From Candidatus Aminicenantota bacterium (lineage in GTDB: Bacteria > Acidobacteriota > Aminicenantia > UBA2199), in NCBI GenBank assembly GCA_026393775.1, contig JAPKZM010000042.1, forward strand, positions 1-7,475: DNA of 7,475 nt, in the 5' to 3' direction. How positions within the stretch are numbered: the stretch's first letter is position 1; each line of letters starts with the position of its first letter. Below, one piece after another: positions 5,598-7,475 of this stretch. The position numbers and the translations under genes were made by a program. The notes under the pieces were generated by a model. It saw only the letters and a program-made list of their open reading frames with translations, was not told the DNA's origin and did not search any database.

Positions 5598-6229
5598 TAT
5601 AGTTTACCTCGTTTCGCCTTTGCCGGCATTTTTCTGATCCTGCGGATAATATCTTCTTCATTGTATGGTTTGTCTAAAAAATCATAAGCGCCCATTTTAT
5701 TTGCTTCGCTTCTAGCCTCTTCGCTGCCATAGGCGGTTGTAATAATGACCGCGGGTGGGGAAGACATCTTCCTGATGAAGGTTAATAAAAGCAAGCCATC
5801 CCCATCGGGCAGCCTGAGATCCAATAAAACAAGGTCCGGCGGTTTTCTTTTCAGACTCTTATGCGCTTCTCTTTTGCTATGGGCACACTCCATTTGAAAG
5901 CCGCGAGCGCTTAAGGAATCATGCAGTAGTGAGCATAATTCCTTCTCATCGTCTATGAGCAAAATGCTTTTAATCTGTTTTTTCCTGGCGCTGGTCCTTC
6001 TTGCCGATTTCCGCTTTTCTCTCTTTCCGAAACCGGCTTTTTCATAGAGCTTAAAAAAGGGTAGCAGTTCCTCAAGTTCCTCAGGCTTTTGCCAACCGGA
6101 AAAATTTGCGAAGCGGATAACCGCTTCGCCCGCTTTTATCTTTCCGGTTTTGATCCAGTGCTTTATGTGGGCGTCTGGGATCTGGAGATAAACACTTGTG
6201 CCGATTCTTAAATCCCATTTTTTAACCAT
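5597..6229 (-). CDS. Response regulator with unusual N-terminal domain and C-terminal receiver
   Basis: The 210-residue product inverts the usual order. Residues about 1-62 form a small domain I cannot name with certainty (WDLRIGTSVY, HIKHWIKTGKIKAGEAVI, then FSGW). It is loosely like GYF_2-type or small helix-turn modules. Residues 68-88 are a strongly basic linker (KREKRKSARRTSARKK). Residues 88-205 are a receiver domain with D93/D94, phospho-acceptor D137 in LVLLDLRLPDGDG, T165 and K187. No output domain follows; the tail is basic (KMPAKAKRGKL). GGGAA lies 7 nt before the ATG, which is 14 nt after the kinase stop. The downstream sigma-54 regulator starts inside this gene's stop codon, so the two are probably translated together. 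It may be a phosphate sink, a relay partner, or an adaptor or DNA-binding regulator acting through its N-terminal domain; which one is not visible. Confidence 0.88.
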   Translation of the reverse strand: MVKKWDLRIGTSVYLQIPDAHIKHWIKTGKIKAGEAVIRFANFSGWQKPEELEELLPFFKLYEKAGFGKREKRKSARRTSARKKQIKSILLIDDEKELCSLLHDSLSARGFQMECAHSKREAHKSLKRKPPDLVLLDLRLPDGDGLLLLTFIRKMSSPPAVIITTAYGSEEARSEANKMGAYDFLDKPYNEEDIIRRIRKMPAKAKRGKL

Positions 6230-6243
6230 GGTATGGTTCCCGG

Positions 6244-7475
6244 TCAGGATTCTCCTTCCCTATTTTCCTTGCGAACCGGCGGCTTCGGTTCGGAGGGCAA
6301 AGAAACAGAAAAAACAGATCCCTTTCTCCAGGCGCTTTCCACTTCGATCAGGCCACCATGACTGGCAACAATATTTTGGCATGTCGACAATCCCAAACCC
6401 GTGCCCCCTTTTTTTGTGCTGAAGAAGGGGTCAAATACCTTGATCAGATCCTTTTCAGGAATGCCGCTGCCGTTATCTTGGATTTTTATGATGAATTTTT
6501 TCTTTTCCCTCTTTGTGGTGATGGACAGCTTGCCGTCTTTGCGCATGGCTTCAATGGCGTTGGCGATCAGGTTCAGGAAAACGCGGCCGAGTTGTTCCTT
6601 GTCGAAAGGCAAAATGGAAGGACGCGCGGCAAGGTTGAGCGTAACTTTAATTTTTTGCGTTTTGAGCCGGACTTTATGAACGTTCAGGATATCCTTGATG
6701 AGCAAATGGATATCCCAAGGTTGGAGATTAAGTTTTACCGGGCGGGCGCAGTTCAGGAGTTCAGTAATTAAATATTCGATGCGGTTTGTATTTCTCTCCA
6801 TGATCTCGGCATATTTAAGAACCTCCGGCTTTATCTTTTCGTCTTTTTTGATCTGGCGGATCGACAAAATAACATTGGTCAGGGGATTTCTTATTTCATG
6901 GGCGATGCCGGCAGCCATGCGGCCGGTAAAGGCGAGTTTCTCCGAACGCACCAAATCGTCTTTTTTCGCCTTCAATTCCCGGTAAGAAGCCCCGAGCTCC
7001 TCCCGGGAGCGGGTCAAGCGCTCGATCAACTCTTCGACCGATGAACTTTGCTGATCCAAAAGCATTTTTTGGCCCTGGATCGTTTTCTCGAATTCCTTGA
7101 ATTTCTCCAGCCAGTGCTTGGACTCGCTGATGTCGCGATAAAGCGCCTGGAACTGTTTTTCGCCGTTCCAAAGGATGGCCTTGCGGTAGACTTGCAGATC
7201 ACGGACTTCGCCGTTCTTTCTGACAATGCTGATTTCATATTCGCTGGGACCGAACTTGCCGCTCTCCCGGATTTTTCTCCTTTTTTTGTATTCGCCATAG
7301 CTCTTGGTGGTGTAGCGCTCCCTGAGGGGTATTTGGTTTAATTCGGCAACACTTTTGTAGCCATAGAAATCCAAAAGCACCCGGTTGGCATAAATGGTTT
7401 CGCCTGCGGCGGTCACGATGCGCACCCCCAAGGGCGATTCATCCATAGAGCGGCGGAAATTTTCTTCCGTCTTCC
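6244..7475 (-). CDS. PAS-containing sensor histidine kinase (5' end outside window)
   Basis: The frame runs open to the window edge. The first ATG (7446) is internal, since in-frame codons upstream (TEENFRRS) read as ordinary PAS-boundary sequence. Counting from that Met, a PAS domain spans about 1-108 (SPLGVRIVTAAGETIYANR, LYRDISESK). A coiled-coil linker follows at about 112-170. The HisKA dimerisation domain has GIAHEIRNPLTN with phospho-acceptor H183. The HATPase_c domain has N-box LNLIANAIEA (291-300), G1 DNGSGIP (324-330), F-box FDPFFSTK (338-345) and G2 GGTGLGL (347-353). This is an NtrB-like architecture. No membrane segment is seen in the visible part, though more input domains may lie upstream. 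It should phosphorylate the receiver domains of one or both downstream regulators. All catalytic boxes are intact. Confidence 0.95.
   Translation of the reverse strand, partial: KTEENFRRSMDESPLGVRIVTAAGETIYANRVLLDFYGYKSVAELNQIPLRERYTTKSYGEYKKRRKIRESGKFGPSEYEISIVRKNGEVRDLQVYRKAILWNGEKQFQALYRDISESKHWLEKFKEFEKTIQGQKMLLDQQSSSVEELIERLTRSREELGASYRELKAKKDDLVRSEKLAFTGRMAAGIAHEIRNPLTNVILSIRQIKKDEKIKPEVLKYAEIMERNTNRIEYLITELLNCARPVKLNLQPWDIHLLIKDILNVHKVRLKTQKIKVTLNLAARPSILPFDKEQLGRVFLNLIANAIEAMRKDGKLSITTKREKKKFIIKIQDNGSGIPEKDLIKVFDPFFSTKKGGTGLGLSTCQNIVASHGGLIEVESAWRKGSVFSVSLPSEPKPPVRKENREGES

Noticed and set aside
6244..7446. ATG at 7446 as the true start of the histidine kinase
   Set aside because: In-frame codons continue upstream to the window edge and read as typical PAS-boundary sequence (TEENFRRS). 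There is no Shine-Dalgarno before this ATG, so it is an internal methionine and the gene is 5'-partial.

Overview
All genes in this window lie on the minus strand, so the transcriptional order runs from high to low coordinates. No rRNA, tRNA, CRISPR array or insertion sequence is visible. The organism cannot be named from the sequence. A sigma-54 activator, a canonical -24/-12 promoter, an AGGAGG ribosome binding site and a large exported protein with bacterial Ig, FN3 and InlB-type repeats suggest a sigma-54-using, probably Gram-negative, environmental bacterium (for example Desulfobacterota, Acidobacteriota or Aminicenantes). That placement is inference.

Region 1 (7475-4194) is a compact three-gene two-component cassette. 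It holds a PAS-containing histidine kinase (5' end outside the window), a short response regulator with an unusual N-terminal domain, and an NtrC-type sigma-54 enhancer-binding protein. The first two genes are 14 nt apart. The second and third overlap by one base (TAATG), which suggests translational coupling.

Region 2 (4193-2615) starts with a 165-nt spacer holding a four-unit heptamer tandem repeat and a GC-rich sequence resembling half of a dispersed palindrome. It continues with an AbiEi/AbiEii-type (type IV) toxin-antitoxin pair whose reading frames overlap by 26 nt. Directly upstream of the antitoxin ATG is a well-spaced sigma-70-like promoter. Its -10 lies inside a 24-bp near-palindrome, as expected for an autoregulatory operator.

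Region 3 (2614-2303) is a 312-nt intergenic region. It has a possible 38-codon membrane-peptide ORF, a GC-rich hairpin, and a second palindrome that closely matches the one before abiEi. It ends in a near-consensus sigma-54 promoter placed correctly for the next gene.

Region 4 (2302-1) is a large secreted protein with an alpha/alpha-toroid (prenyltransferase/squalene-cyclase-like repeat) domain followed by FN3, InlB-type and Ig-like modules. Its 3' end is outside the window.

The most economical reading is that kinase, response regulator and sigma-54 activator sense a signal and switch on the sigma-54-dependent exported protein, with the toxin-antitoxin module lying between regulator and target. 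The matching palindromes on both sides of the TA pair raise the possibility that the antitoxin also binds in front of the surface-protein promoter. These regulatory links are inferred from sequence and position only.
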